Shown in pieces: positions 1 through 11,960 of a stretch of 64,000 nucleotides of DNA. The stretch's first letter is position 1. The number at the start of each line of letters is the position of its first letter. The DNA comes from Nymphaea colorata (Eukaryota > Streptophyta > Magnoliopsida > Nymphaeales > Nymphaeaceae), in contig NC_045151.1 of the NCBI RefSeq assembly GCF_008831285.2, positions 11,088,571-11,152,570 on the forward strand. The letters run 5' to 3'. Below the pieces are notes generated by a model. It saw only the letters and a list, made by a program, of their open reading frames with translations. It was not told where the DNA came from and searched no databases. A program made the translations under genes and the position numbers.

Positions 1-460
1 ATCGTACTAAGGCAAAAACGGCAATCCTGTACCATCTCTACCATGGTATGACCGTAGTTTGACTCTTTTCGAATTGAAATTAAATTTGAAGATCGCTTGA
101 GCTCATATACACGAGCAGAGTTGAGCTTGACTCAACTCCCGCTCGGGCGACTGCCCAGCTGTATATGGTCAGCCGGAGCTTGACTCAGTAAACCTAGTCG
201 CAGCTGGAGCTTGACTCATTTAAACTTGTTTATCAACATCCCATTTGACCTGATTTCTTTCTTCATTTTAAGTTTGAAAATTACAAAAAAAAAAAAGATA
301 ACCTATATTAAATGAGGTTACTTGAGTTTGATCGAGTTGAGTCCATATAACTTGAACTCGACTCGTTTGTAAGCTCGAGTTTTCAGTTAAGTTCAAGCTC
401 GATTGTTTTAGCAAATGAGTTGAGCTTAACTGAGTTGGTTCGGCTCTTTGTATAGCCTAT
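1..460. repeat. Repeat rich in GAGCTTGACTC-like motifs, fragment
   Basis: The interval is full of short degenerate units such as GAGCTTGACTC, GAGTTGAGC and CTCGAGTT on both strands. It ends near GGTTCGGCTCTTTGTATAGCC, which in reverse resembles the right end of the element at 1847-2411 (GGCTATTCACGAGCCGAG). I read it as a second, older copy of that family, cut by the window edge or decayed. No coding frame is present. Confidence 0.4.
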
Positions 461-1145
461 ATGTGGGGAATATATAATCAATTCATGCAGGCCAATTCCA
501 TTCAAGGTATGGTTGGCATTCTTTGGTGAAATTGGATCGGGTCAGACAACCGTACTGATCCAGCTGGTGATTCATGTGCATCCAATCAATATATTGCTTT
601 TAGCTAATAGTCAAGGTTTGTCCTTTAATTCTTAAGCACAAATAATAAAAACGGGTTTCTTAATATGAAAAAAAAAGTATCATACACTATCTGATACATA
701 TATAGTAGAATATACGCTTGCCTTGCCAATATATATACATATACATGAACTTAATAAAACATTAAAGGAATTGAAACCAAGAAGAATGGCCAGTAGATTG
801 TAATTAATGATCAAGATATATATGAGATTAAGGTAAATATTGCTAAAATTGCACCACTTGGCTTGGTTTGGCTGGATCAAATGTAGAAGAACTAATTGAT
901 TGACTTGAACAAGTCACAGTTATATAGTTGACTCGATCTGCAAACCTGAATTGGCCCTCATGACAGTAAATGATTTTACTTTATTGGTTCAGACCCAGAC
1001 ACAACTATTTCGACATTAATAGCAGCAACCTTATTAGTATTAATGCCTGTGCCACAGCACTCTTCCTCCATCCCTATTCACACGTACACGGGAGAGAATG
1101 ACAAACGTTTGCCCCTTTTTTCATAATATTCTGGGTGAGAGAGGG
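461..1145. other. Intergenic, no gene recognised
   Basis: AT-rich sequence with stops in all frames. The one short minus-strand ORF here (680-880) is hydrophobic and AT-driven and shows no recognisable domain. Confidence 0.5.
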
Positions 1146-1149
1146 TGAG

Positions 1150-1343
1150 AGACAGGTAACCCTACCGCTTGGGTGGGAGGCCGAATCTTACCTCTTTAAA
1201 TCTTTTTCTGTGTGAAATTATGGTTACTGCCTTCAACTAAAAAGTAGTATCTATCATCGTCGATAAACACCCACGGGAATCGAACTGATGACCAAGTTCT
1301 CACTGGCCCATCATCCTAACCAGCTACACTGCACCGCTCGGGG
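1150..1343 (-). mobile_element. SINE retroposon, tRNA-derived head
   Basis: Read on the minus strand, the head has a box A-like TGTAGCTGGTTAGG (1315-1328) and a box B-like GGTCATCAGTTCGATTCCC (1275-1293). Their spacing fits an RNA polymerase III internal promoter. The head aligns closely with the plus-strand copy at 58938, sharing TAGCTGGT-AGG, GTGGGCCAGT and ATCAGTT. It does not fold as an intact tRNA gene, because no anticodon arm or acceptor stem is apparent. The 5' boundary is good to a few bases; the 3' end is a guess. Box B is better preserved here than in the other copies. Confidence 0.6.
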
Positions 1344-1846
1344 AGAGAAACATGCATGGTCATTTTTTAAAATTTAAAAGTAACATATATTCCAACTTGC
1401 ATTGTTTGAAAACCATTGGAGATTTTAGAGCATGTTTAATCGTGAGCATATTAAAACCATAGTTTGTCTACATTCATTAGGTTTAATAACTACGAGGATT
1501 TCTTTCACAAAAATAACAAGAAAAATGAAAAGGGAGTACCAAGAAGATCATTAAGTTTAAATCACTGCGACGATAATTGGTTCTAGAATCTAATTGGCCA
1601 CACTGCTAATTTGGTGAATCTGGCAATTCAAATTCCGACCATAAATTGGTGGAGGATCAAGAAGGACTAATGTTAGAAATTTACTTTCTAAACATATAAA
1701 AATATACAATGATTAATTAGAATAGGAAAACCCTTAAAATTATTAAAAAATAGCATTGATTTGCAATGGATCCTATTCGAATTGGCACATTCAGCCGGAC
1801 TCTAGCAACAATATTGGACAAATCCTATTCCAAACATTAGCAACTG

Positions 1847-2411
1847 GGGGTGTTCAACCAGTACTTGAGCCAACTCAGGCTCGACACAAACTTAACTCGG
1901 GCTCAACTCATTTCATAAACAAGTCAAGTTGGAGATGGAAAATGGACTCCAATCAAGCAAATGAGTCAAAGCTCGAGCTATGCAAGCCTGGTTCACTTCC
2001 CATCGATTAAACTCGTTCAACGCATGGGAATATGCATAGAATGTTACAGGCAAATATCAAGAAGGAAAAGTAGCTTCAATGGTTCTCCATGTGACTAGTG
2101 AACGGTCTTGGGTTCAATTCTACTGGGTGAGTGGGTGGCGTTCATGTTGAAAATTAATTCTTTTGTAAGCAGCTCAGCTAAGCTTTAGGCGAGTGGAGAT
2201 ACTTGGCTCAACTTGAGCTTAACTGAGTCGAGTTCAATCTTTTTAGTATTGAGCCATGCCGAGCTTGAGTTAGAGAACTTGAACTTGAGCCGTGCCGAGC
2301 TTGAGTTAGAGAACTTGAACTTGATTTAAGCTTGAACCGAGCTCAAGCTGTTACCTAAGTCAGTCGGGCAAAGTTCAGCTCAGCTTGAACTCGGCTCGTG
2401 AATAGCCTTGA
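1847..2411. mobile_element. Non-autonomous DNA transposon with 9-bp target duplication
   Basis: The direct repeat TAGCAACTG occurs at 1838-1846 and 2412-2420, flanking a 565-bp segment. The ends are loosely inverted: left GGGGTGTTCAACCAGTACTTGAGCC-like, right (reversed) TCAAGGCTATTCACGAGCC-like. The interior is built from GAGCTTGAGTT and GCCGAGCTTGAG motifs. These include an 18-22 bp unit repeated in tandem at about 2253-2315 (GAGCCGTGCCGAGCTTGAG). A 9-bp duplication suits Mutator-like elements, but 8 bp (hAT) is possible if one base belongs to the element. The small ORF at 1756-2010 crosses the left border and is not a gene. Confidence 0.6.
2068..2150 (+). mobile_element. SINE-like head inside the 1847-2411 element
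   Basis: GTAGCTTCAATGGTT followed by GGTCTTGGGTTCAATTCTAC (box B-like, 2104-2120) resembles the head of the SINE family at 1150, 40205 and 58938. The similarity is weaker than between those copies and no flanking duplication was found, so this may be chance or an old insertion. Confidence 0.3.
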
Positions 2412-2420
2412 TAGCAACTG

Positions 2421-4044
2421 AACTCTAGTCCTTAGGCCTTCTACATTGCCAAAGCTTGGACTCAGAGATGAGACATAACCTTACCTCATTATATTTCATG
2501 AGTCAAACCTCTGGATCAAGATTAATTAAGCTCTTGAATCTCATCTAACCTAGACAAGCGCGTGGACCAGCTCTACTCATGTACACAGGCAACACAATTA
2601 AGCTCTTCCAAATTGAAGCTATCCTATTTACCTAATGATTAACCTTGTAAATTAAACTCATTATATACCTTGGGTAGCTTGGAAAGAAGCAGATGAAACC
2701 ATAATGAAGTTTGATGGCAGTTGTATAGCAAATGCCTAATCGTGAATAAATGTTGGATTTTGGGGGAAAGTATTGTGCTATCCAATGAACCAGCCTTCCA
2801 TGCAGCTACTACATGTCACAGAACATTCGGCCTCCCTGCAAGAAGGAGGAGAAGTGCATTATTCCAACAACAGCTGACAAGCCTGAGATGAACTGCAGTT
2901 TGATGTTGTGTAAAACTGCACTGGCCTTGCAACAGCTAGAAAAGATTTTACTACCCAAAAAGAAAAACAGTTTTTACTGATGCCAAAAGGAAGTCAGCAA
3001 AGAGGTCAAAGGTTTCATCAAAAAGGTGTGCAGAAGCATTTTCTAAATTTGAAGCAAAACATCAATGAAAGATGTGGCACAGATGCTTTAACTGACGAAA
3101 TGTGCATATATCAAAATAGATACATATTACCGCAATTTTGGCATCAGAAAAAAAGCAAAGAACATCACGTAAAGTAAAGAGTGACTAGTGATATGTGAAA
3201 ATTTTGTAGTAATAGTACACCAAAACAACGGTGCATCACTGACATTATACTTATGACTTCCATGAGGCTATAGATCAATAGCGGTATATTAAGGAGATTC
3301 AAATTCATAGCTCCGGTAATTCAGGTGACAGGAACTGCGCAAGGACACTTCTAGAATTTTTTTTCTTCAATTAATTATTTATTTCAGAAATTATGCAACA
3401 GAAGTTGTTACAATTCTATGGTCCCAACCCGATCATATTGATCTTGCAAATCACTAACCTCTTATTATTTTCTTGTAAATCAAGACAATAAGAAAATATC
3501 TTGCTGTAAGCTTGAATATATGTGCTAATGAAAGGATTGCTCGGTTCTCTTCTCATCATCAGAGTGTGCGGTGCTATGTCTATCTCTACATCATGGAATA
3601 TCATGCCAGGCTTAACCTTTAGTGATAGATTCATAATCATTGTCGATCAAAACCTTCAGTGATGCGAACACATATTATGTCAATGTAGAACATGCTTTAG
3701 TGATGCTTTTGTCTCATGTGTTGCTAAAGACCATAATCGAGCCTTTTGCTTGTTTCGTGTCCATGAAAAATCACACCTTCAATGACATGATTTTTTTTTT
3801 TAAATTGTAGGTAAAGGGTGTCCTTTTGCAGTGATCTACATATGGTGGAAGACACAAGTAGAAGAGACAGGGAGATAATTGTTGAGAGAAGGGCAAAGGA
3901 AAAGTTCACAATTACAATGGAGGCGACAATAAAGATAGTGGAGGCCAAATGAAGGAGGCTGGAGAACAGACAAATTAAGGAGGCTGACAGTGGAAAGAAG
4001 AAGATTAGTAGAGTAGGAGGTAATAGTGGAAAACATTATAAGTA
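2421..4044. other. Intergenic, no gene recognised
   Basis: Short ORFs at 2980-3177 and 3416-3948 have no recognisable domains, no usable splice context and AT-driven composition. Nothing else is supported here. Confidence 0.5.
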
Positions 4045-4052
4045 CAAAAAGC

Positions 4053-4221
4053 CAGGGGCAGAGCCAAAAAATTCTGCTTAAAGGATACTAGTTATAAAAT
4101 TTTAATTTTTAAAGGGCACCAATGTGTAAATGAGAAAAATGACTTGAAACATCAACACAAAAATAAGCAGTTTTTATAAGTTTGTGTGGATAATTGCCCA
4201 CACCGGCCACCTCTGCTCTTG
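4053..4221. mobile_element. hAT-type MITE, CAGGGGCAGAGCC family
   Basis: The left end CAGGGGCAGAGCCAAAAA pairs with the right end CCACCTCTGCTCTTG, which reversed reads CAAGAGCAGAGGTGG. The flanks are CAAAAAGC (4045-4052) and CAAAAAAC (4222-4229), an 8-bp target duplication with 7 of 8 bases identical. The 169-bp interior is AT-rich and noncoding. The ends match those of the elements at 55496, 55848 and 56886 and resemble those of the large hAT element starting at 8748. It is non-autonomous. Confidence 0.75.
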
Positions 4222-4498
4222 CAAAAAACCAAGTTTATAGTAAACCTCTCAGTAGCATTGAAAACTAGACGAAGTTCTGGCAATTTGCAGGATGTGAGAA
4301 AAGAAAAGGAAAAGAATGGAGACGGAAATAAAAGGATTTGAAGGAGGTAGCAGCATACAACAACATTCAATAAACTTGATTAGATGACGCAAATTGTAAG
4401 CTATAACATAAGTCAAACATGATTGGACAATGGCAAAATGCATAGAAGGAGAACAAACCACTGACATTGTGTAGCCGAGCACTTGCAATTAGTAAATG

Positions 4499-4711
4499 CA
4501 GGGAAGGTGGGAGGTGGAGTCTCCGTGGGGCATATGCCCCATGGATTCCACTCTTTGAAATATTGATTTAATATTGAAACGGATGTGAACTTGGGTCCAG
4601 TTAAATGGAGTATACCCAAGAGATCAAAGTCACTGTCTCATAGTCAATTGAAAATTTGTTAACCACATATTTAGTGTCTCATGGGAAAACATTTTTGTCT
4701 CCATCCCCCTC
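4499..4711. mobile_element. hAT-type MITE, subfamily with GGTGGAGTCTCCGTGG
   Basis: The left end is CAGGGAAGGTGGGAGGTGG and the right end CTCCATCCCCCTC. Flanks AGTAAATG (4491-4498) and AGTAAGTG (4712-4719) agree at 7 of 8 bases. The interior (GTCTCCGTGGGGCATATGCCC, then TTGAAAATTTGTTAAC) is shared with the element at about 19190-19387, so these two form a subfamily distinct from the shorter copies at 4053 and 55496. Confidence 0.65.
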
Positions 4712-4719
4712 AGTAAGTG

Positions 4720-7065
4720 CTTACGCAATTCTAATTTGAAACAAATCCAGCTTACAATTCAAATCCTCAATGTTGATTGAGATCTATATATCCAAGCATC
4801 AATCACTGCCATGTTGAAGAAGACTTGTTTCATATTATCGTTCCTCTTCATAATGTAATCATCATGATTTTGTTATCTTTAAGGTTACCAATAAATCAGT
4901 AGTTTTGTTTATTATGGTCGCCAAATTTGTTTCTAGAGAGACATTATATGCGTGTGGTGTATGCAGACCGTATACACTATTGATCCATTGCCCATCATGT
5001 GAGGGTTGGTAGATGAAATTTGACAGGTATAAATTCATGTACTCTCACTGTTAAATCTTAATTATCCATCATATATCACGTGATCAAGGACTTACACCTA
5101 GCGAAGATATGAACACTAATATCCGTTGATGTTCATCACATGAGACTTGGAGGACGAGATAGCATGAGTGGAGATGAAATAGCAGGTAATTAAATTTGTA
5201 AACTGGCCGCAGTTCCGGATTCATTCTGGCCCATCAAACATTGAATTCTGTGAGCAGCATTTCCACGCCCTACCTTCCATCAACCAACCACGAGCAATGC
5301 GTCCAAGTCAAAAAATACTACTGAGGAGACCTCTCTCTTTTTCTCTCTCTCTCTTTCTTCTCTTCTCGGCCAAGATGGTAGGTGAGGCCTGCGTGAGAGA
5401 GCCACCAAACGTGTTGACATCCCTACGTCATGCTGCCGCCACGCTCTCATCACTCTCAACTCACAATAAAACAAATGTGATAGTAGACAAACAATTTGGA
5501 TAAATTTAAAGTGGACTTGTTTTCAACGTTTCACCTAAATCAGATGACCAAAGATCCAAGAAACTGCCATTCAATTAGAAACCACATCAGTTCTTTAATT
5601 TACCACAGCGACATCAAACGTCGCATCGGATGTGTACTGTCGAGAGAATGCAGGGGCAAGCACGAGTGGTTGGTCCCTACCTAACTACGACCACGTGTTC
5701 ACTCTGGAAAGCATTAGTGGGAAAGCAAGCCAAAGCCGAAGGTACTTCTCATATCGATAAGACAGCTCCTTTTACAAAAGGAACCAAAAACCACACCCAA
5801 GTGGTTACCAAATCTGAGGACAAACAACGATTTAGCTGATTTGTTTGGCCGGATTGTAAACAACTTTTTGTTTGATTTTTATGGGCGCTGTTCCTAAAAG
5901 TAATAATATAAGAAGAAACCTGACACCAAGTTAAAGATGCACGGTCCCGGCACCCATATCCTGAACACAAGGAAAGGGCATGGAGTTTCAACTTTTCAAA
6001 CATCAGTCCCAACAGGGGCAAAGGCAGGAGGGCCAGCAGGGGTCTTGGGCTCCGTCTCAGATTCCAAAAACTTCAAAAATTTACATGTATGGATGCAGAC
6101 CCCCATATGATCTCTTATACACTAGTGAGATTTCCTCTTCCATATTAAAAAAGTAGTATTTTCCATTTAAAAAGAAAAATAAATATACGTGTTGCAAATT
6201 TATTGCATTATTTCCATACTACTTAGACTGATATTGCAAATTAAAGCCATGAACTTTTTATTCTTTTGGGCAGGCTTCAAGTTGGGGACCGTAAAAACTT
6301 CACTATCACTTGATCTTTGGGGAGACAAATTTTCTTGCTCGGTTGAGCCGAAAGAAGTTGTCGCTTTGTCCCATTAACGTGCACCTTCACCTAGATGTAA
6401 GGTTATTTTCGGACTTAATAATGTTTGTTTTAATAAAAATAATAATAAGAAGAAGAAGGTACTTTTTCATTTTTGCTTAATTGAAAAGGAAACGTACCCA
6501 GTTTCGTTTGAAGCATAATTATACATTTAGAGTAAATGTCACTGCCAATTTAGGTTGAGTACGCAGTTTGGAAGCAAAAAGTAACGTAGTTTAAAAAGTT
6601 TGCAGTTACTAATAGTTGTTTGTAATACTATGTCGGCAACAGAGAGAGAGAAAGAGAGATTTGGACACTATATTGATGTTGGAGATCCCGTTGTAGCTCC
6701 TTTCTGTAACCAAAACAACTTTTTTTTTTTTTTTTTAGAGTTGTTGAATGTCGTTAGATAACAAAATATTTGAAAACCATCATAAAAGAATCACCAGGCA
6801 ACGGCAGCACTAACAATAGTTTATTGGTATAACGACAATTGATGAAAATTTTAGCAACATCTTAGCCATAGATTTTAAATGTTTAGCCATCTGACAATAT
6901 TCCAGAGTAATATATATATATATAAAAGAGAGAGAGAGTTCCTGTTAGCATAGTAAAAAATACATTGTGGTACACTTGTGACTTAAATATGAACACGTAA
7001 ACGTGATGGTGTCATTAGCAATTGGTTGGACTCCAAATAGGTGTTATGACTAGGAGTGCAAATGG
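4720..7065. other. Intergenic, short microsatellites only
   Basis: It contains CT-rich runs (5328-5365), a GA run (6641-6658), a T run (6720-6737) and an AT/AG run (6909-6938). A G-rich stretch at 6010-6060 followed by TTCAAAAATTT resembles the left part of the MITE at 7074, but no partner end was found. No ORF has a recognisable domain. Confidence 0.5.
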
Positions 7066-7073
7066 GTCGAGTA

Positions 7074-7231
7074 GAGGGACGGAGGGAAGGGCGGGGCCCA
7101 CAAGGGCCTTGGCCCCCCTCTCAAATTTTATATGAAAATATAAAAAATTTTAGTTTAGTATACGTAAAAAATTTGAAATTTTCTTTTTTGAAGTTTGGCC
7201 CTATGACAAAAAAAGTCCTGGCTCTACCCTG
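7074..7231. mobile_element. hAT-type MITE, degenerate copy
   Basis: The left end is GAGGGACGGAGGGAAGG and the right end is GGCTCTACCCTG (reversed CAGGGTAGAGCC). The interior has GGCCCACAAGGGCCTTGGCC and AT-rich filler, like the copy at 56886. Candidate flanks GTCGAGTA and GTCGTTTT agree at only 5 of 8, so the borders are less certain than for its relatives. Confidence 0.5.
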
Positions 7232-7863
7232 GTCGTTTTAAGGGTTTTGCCATTTCCTATTTTTCAAATCCTATTAGGACCAGACTTTATGTAGAGTTGG
7301 CCCAGATCTGGTGTCCTTTGTGACACTCTAATCCAGAGCCAATTAAAATACCCAAGTACATAATTGAGGACATTGAGTTACGTGCACACCTCTACGCACA
7401 AAACAAATATATACGAAGGAAAGGAAGAATGAGGCAGTTGGATTTTAGAAATTTTTTTAAAGCTCTGCAATATTTTAGTTTTCAATATTTTTCATAATTC
7501 CCATTTTATCCTTTGAAAAGACTTTCTTTTCCACTTTAATGGGGTCATTTTAGTCATTATACACCCCTATGCATATGACTCCTTTTTTCTTTGTTTAACC
7601 AGATTATTGCATATTTTTTGTGGAAGAGTTCAGCTTTCATGATAAATATAAATAATAATAATAATAATGATAATAATAATAACAATAGAAGAGAAAGCAG
7701 CAACCCAGTAATGTTCCAAATTGGAATTAAGATAAAACTCTTCTTGTTTATGGTATTCATCAGCTAGCTGCTCAAAAATTGATGCTTGTACACCATGTAT
7801 TATACAAAGCAGTTCAATTTTTTCTTCTCTTTGTTTCAAGTTCTCATGTAACTTAATAAGCAA

Positions 7864-8098
7864 TTGAGGCTGGGCACCGGGCCAGGCCACCACCGGATAC
7901 CCGATAAGCTCGGTTCGAACCAGATAATTTATCTTTCAATCTTTTTTATTAATTTGTATATATATTTATAATATTTTATTATAATAAATTATATTTATAT
8001 ATGATTTTATATTAAAAATATATATTTTTAAATTTAATCAGGTCGGGCTCAGGCCCGATTTTTGGATTCCGGGCCTGCCCGACCTGATGCCCAGGCTT
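7864..8098. mobile_element. hAT-like MITE with GGGCACCGGGCC termini
   Basis: A perfect 8-bp direct repeat ATAAGCAA lies at 7856-7863 and 8099-8106. Inside it the left end reads TTGAGGCTGGGCACCGGGCC and the right end, reversed, AAGCCTGGGCATCAGGTCGG. A second inverted pair is nested within (GGCTCAGGCCCGATT region). The 235-bp core is almost pure AT. There is no coding capacity. The ends differ from the CAGGGGTGGAGCC family. Confidence 0.75.
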
Positions 8099-8829
8099 AT
8101 AAGCAATGCAGAACTAAAATTAGTTGATTAAAATATTTCAAACAACTAAAAACAACAGCAATTAAAGCATGTATGTCATACATTTTGACTCCTGCATGGG
8201 GCTGAATTTCTCTCTCTCTCTTTCTTCATTCTTAATTGTGTGTGACTATGTGTTGAGTGTCAACATTTGTAGGGCTCGGACACTCGTTCAGCATTGACAC
8301 TACGTGCAAAGTACACAAGTCATACGATGGGGGCATTTGTTTTTATATTACGTTAATTTTCCCTTAATTTGTTAAGGTAATTTTCTCTTATGCAAAAAAG
8401 GCAACTTTTCCAATTTTCCTATTTTGTCCTTGTGTAGGGCTTCATCTTTTTTGTCTAATGGGTGTTTTGGACATTTTTGCATCCAAGCGTTGACTGCTAG
8501 ATTTGAGAACCAAGCATTAATCTACCTGCCATGCTTGTATTCCTTGCACCTTTAGTTTTCAATCTTAACCCTTGTGGCCTATCACAGGAGTTCTTTTCCT
8601 CCTCTTCTTTCTGCCCTACTTACTCTCCCTCTTTCTCTTCTTTGTTTGGGCCTTTCACTTTTTTCTTTTTCCTCTGCCAAGTTTTATTACCTCCTCCTGT
8701 CCTATCAATTTTCCTTTTCATACCTTCAACTTCACCTTGCAACTGACCAGTGGTGGAGCCAAAAATTTTTGGCTGTCGGGCACTAATATAGTATGTGAAA
8801 AAAATTTCAAATTAAAATATATATTATTT

Positions 8830-9083
8830 AAAATAAAAACAAATAATCATAGCTAAGAACAAACTTATAATTGGTCTTAACAAGCAAATCATATCATTAT
8901 AGATATGGACAAAATTACAATTGCTCAATCGCATAAAAAAAGTCAATTAAATGACTATAGTTATGAATAAATTTTCAATTAGCATAAAAATGTAAATCAA
9001 ATGACTATAGTTATAAACAAATTTACAATTGGCCTCAAAAAGTAAACCAAAAAGCTAAGTCATGAACAAAATTACATGTGGCC
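8830..9083. repeat. Degenerate ~60-bp tandem repeats near hAT end
   Basis: About four units share the pattern ATGACTATAGTTATGAACAAA followed by TTACAATTGGCCT. They lie between the left end of the hAT element and the 3' end of its transposase. Subterminal repeats of this sort are typical transposase-binding regions in hAT elements; that role is inferred here. Confidence 0.55.
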
Positions 9084-11427
9084 TCATCTATTTTTCATAT
9101 TTTGAAAACGATGCGTGATTGTTTCATCATTGATACAGTCAAATGTAGTCTTCTCAATGTAAGTGACTAAAGTGTCATTGACCCATTCATTTTCCATCTT
9201 GTTACGAAGGCTAGTTTTGATAATGTTCATAGCTGAAAATGTCCTCTCAACACTTGCAGTTGCAACTGGTAAAGCTAGTGCTAATTTAATCAACAAATAC
9301 ATCAGAGGAAATATTATGTGTTTTCCAGTTGCTGCCATCATTTCACAAAGCTCAGTCAAATATTTCAAATTTGAAAACTCTTCAGTGGTTTTCATGTCTT
9401 CAACATACACATCTAATTGACTTTCAAGTCTGCAGAAGCTACTCCATTGAAGTCCTTAGGACAGAACTCGGCAGGACGAATCAACTTATGTTTGTCAAAA
9501 CAAAAAAGCTATTCTTTGGACTTAAACATGCTACTGAAAGAAGAAGCTTTGTATTTACCTCAGCGAAACGACTGTTCAACTCTTGAAGTTGCACATCAAT
9601 AATATCATAAAATAGTTCAACGTGATAATCATGCAAAAATGTAATCCTCTCATGTAGACATATGGATCTCCTCTAAACTAAGAATAAAAATTGGTATATC
9701 AAATCTATTGCAAAATATTGAAATTTCACTCATAAAAGAGTCCCAACCATTATCTCTCAAGTTTTGAAGGCATGTTTTTGATACAATAACTAAATTCATA
9801 GCAATTACAATATCTTGATCTTTTAATTCGAGTGCATATGAAAGTCTATCAGTTATCCCCAAAATTTAATACATCACATGCAAACCAAATATAAATTCAA
9901 AATCCCGCCATGTATGTATCAATTCAAGTGCTTCTCATTTCCCATTACTTATATTTTCTGCAATAAAATCTAATGCCTTAATCATAAAAAGATACATGTT
10001 GAGATACATGTTGACTAAATTGACTGAAGCATCACAATGAGAACTCCAACTATTATCACCGGGTCATTTAAGACTCATCTCTTGATCTAATCTTCATCTT
10101 GTTTGAAGTTCATTTAACTCAAGTGCTTCAAAAATTCTCATTCATTCTGCTTCCTAAATAAGCTTAAATCTTTTCTAAGGAGTAGAGAAAAAAATTTGAC
10201 AATCTGGATAATATTCCAAACAAGAACCTGGTTATTGGATGATGTTTAGCAACAACAACTAGTGCCAATTGGAGTTGATGTGCAAAACAATAAATACAAT
10301 ATGCAAACTCATTTTCATTTAATATAAGAGTCTTTAGTCCAATAAATGCTCCTTTTATGTTGCTTGATTTATCAAAACCCTATCCACACAAACTCGCTAT
10401 ACTCAATCCATGTTTGCAAAATGTTTCTTCTACCGCTGCTTTTAAGGACATGACACATGTCTTAAGAACATGTACAAGGGCAAGAAATCACTCAACTACT
10501 TGACCTTTTTCATTAACAAATCATAACACAGTAGCTATTTATTCTTCAGTCAATATATCTTGAGAATCATGAAGCAATAGAGGAAAAAAAAAGGTACCTT
10601 CAAGGTCCTTCATAATAGCAGTTGTAGTTTCTATTGCACATACTCTTGCAATGTCTTTTTGTATATCGAGAGATGTCAGCCACTATTATCTAGAGCATTC
10701 TTCAATACAACTTTATCAATTTGGCTATGGATCTTTGCAAAATATTTCAATATCTTGATGAAATTTCCTATATTGAAAGGGTTCACTTTCATAATGCCCT
10801 CAAAATGGTAATCAATGTCTTAACAGTATTCTTATTACATTGATAGATGCCCAAAGACGACTTGGATGTTCATTTTTTGTTGGTATCTTTGCTTCTAAAG
10901 CATCGTATTGATATGCTTTTTTTGTTGCATTAGGCTTATACACTTCATTCGTGCAACATTATGAAGGCTGTTAGAGCCCAAAATATGTAAATTAAATCTC
11001 TTCTTTTCTTTCTAATTGTTAAACCCATCAGATAAAAATGTGTTTCTAACGAATCTGTCAGTATATTATGGCTTGAAAAGGTAGAAATATTGACAATATA
11101 CTCTATGTTTGCTTGGACTATACTCCAACAATTCTTATACTCATCAAACCATGTTGGATTAAACTTTTTCTTTTGATGGTTGGACTGAAAATCACAATTA
11201 CAAGACTAACAAGGGCCTCGCAGAAGATAAGCTCTACAAATACTTTCCCAAACATTGGGATGATAAGTTGATATAGGAGGACGAAGCGCAGGATCTGGCA
11301 ACCATACTTCATCAAATTCTACGTCGTTTTGTTTCTCACTTGATTCTTCTTCTTTGCTTGATTTGATTTCTTCTCATTTTGAAGAATGTTAATCAAATAT
11401 AGGCTTTCTCACCACAAACTTATCCAT
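9084..11427 (-). pseudogene. hAT transposase pseudogene (TTF-type zinc finger, hAT-C dimerisation)
   Basis: Read on the minus strand, a start at 11427 gives MDKFVVRKP. About 40 codons later comes the TTF-type signature DPALRPPI..YHPN and RAYLLRGPC (about 11320-11210), which marks plant TTF/DUF4371 hAT transposases. The last 108 codons (9410-9084) are open and carry the hAT-C core LPVATASVERTFSAMNIIK, used for dimerisation, ending at a natural stop. The span of about 2.34 kb fits the usual length of roughly 750-800 residues. The middle holds several stops and frame breaks, so no active enzyme is made. Upstream on the same strand, at about 12.77 kb, GGTAAGTCT looks like a splice donor of a noncoding first exon. 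Confidence 0.85.
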
Positions 11428-11528
11428 GCCTATTCATTAAAAATGAAATAAAAAATAATTAGTATATAAAAAGTATTAATACTTTATAGCTTTAATTTTT
11501 TAATTTTCTTATGACTGTATTATTAAAA

Positions 11529-11960
11529 ACATACATCTTTTAACAATTGCATCATTAGTTAAAATATCACCATAAATACAGACTTTTGGTTTATCTTAGT
11601 TATCCCTATCCTAAACAAATATCTTCTACTAAAGTATGTAAAAAAAACATATATCATAATTGAAGGCTTTTGACCTATCTCAGTTATCTTCTTCCCTAAA
11701 CAAATATATTCTACTAAAGCATGTAAATACACATGCACTATAATTACAGGCTTTTGATAGGCCTTAGTTATCTTCTGAAAACAAATATGTTCTACTAAAG
11801 CATGTTAAAAAACATACATCATATTTGCAGGCTTTTGGCCTGTCTGAGTTATGCCTTGTCTTAAACAAATATTTTCTACTAAAATATGTAAAAAAACATA
11901 CATCAGTTGTAGGCTTTTGACCTGTCTCGGTTATCTCTTATCCTAAAGAAATACTTTCTA
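11529..11960. repeat. Five tandem copies of an ~82-bp unit
   Basis: Each unit carries GGCTTTTGACCTGTCTC, then TTATC, CTAAACAAATAT, TTCTACTAAAG and ATGTAAAAAAACATACATC, with 10-20% divergence. They lie just upstream of the start of the hAT transposase relic, in its promoter or first intron. Confidence 0.75.

Noticed and set aside
7903-7913. GGTTCGAACC, a tRNA T-loop-like string
   Set aside because: No box A or acceptor stem at the right distance; it lies inside a MITE.
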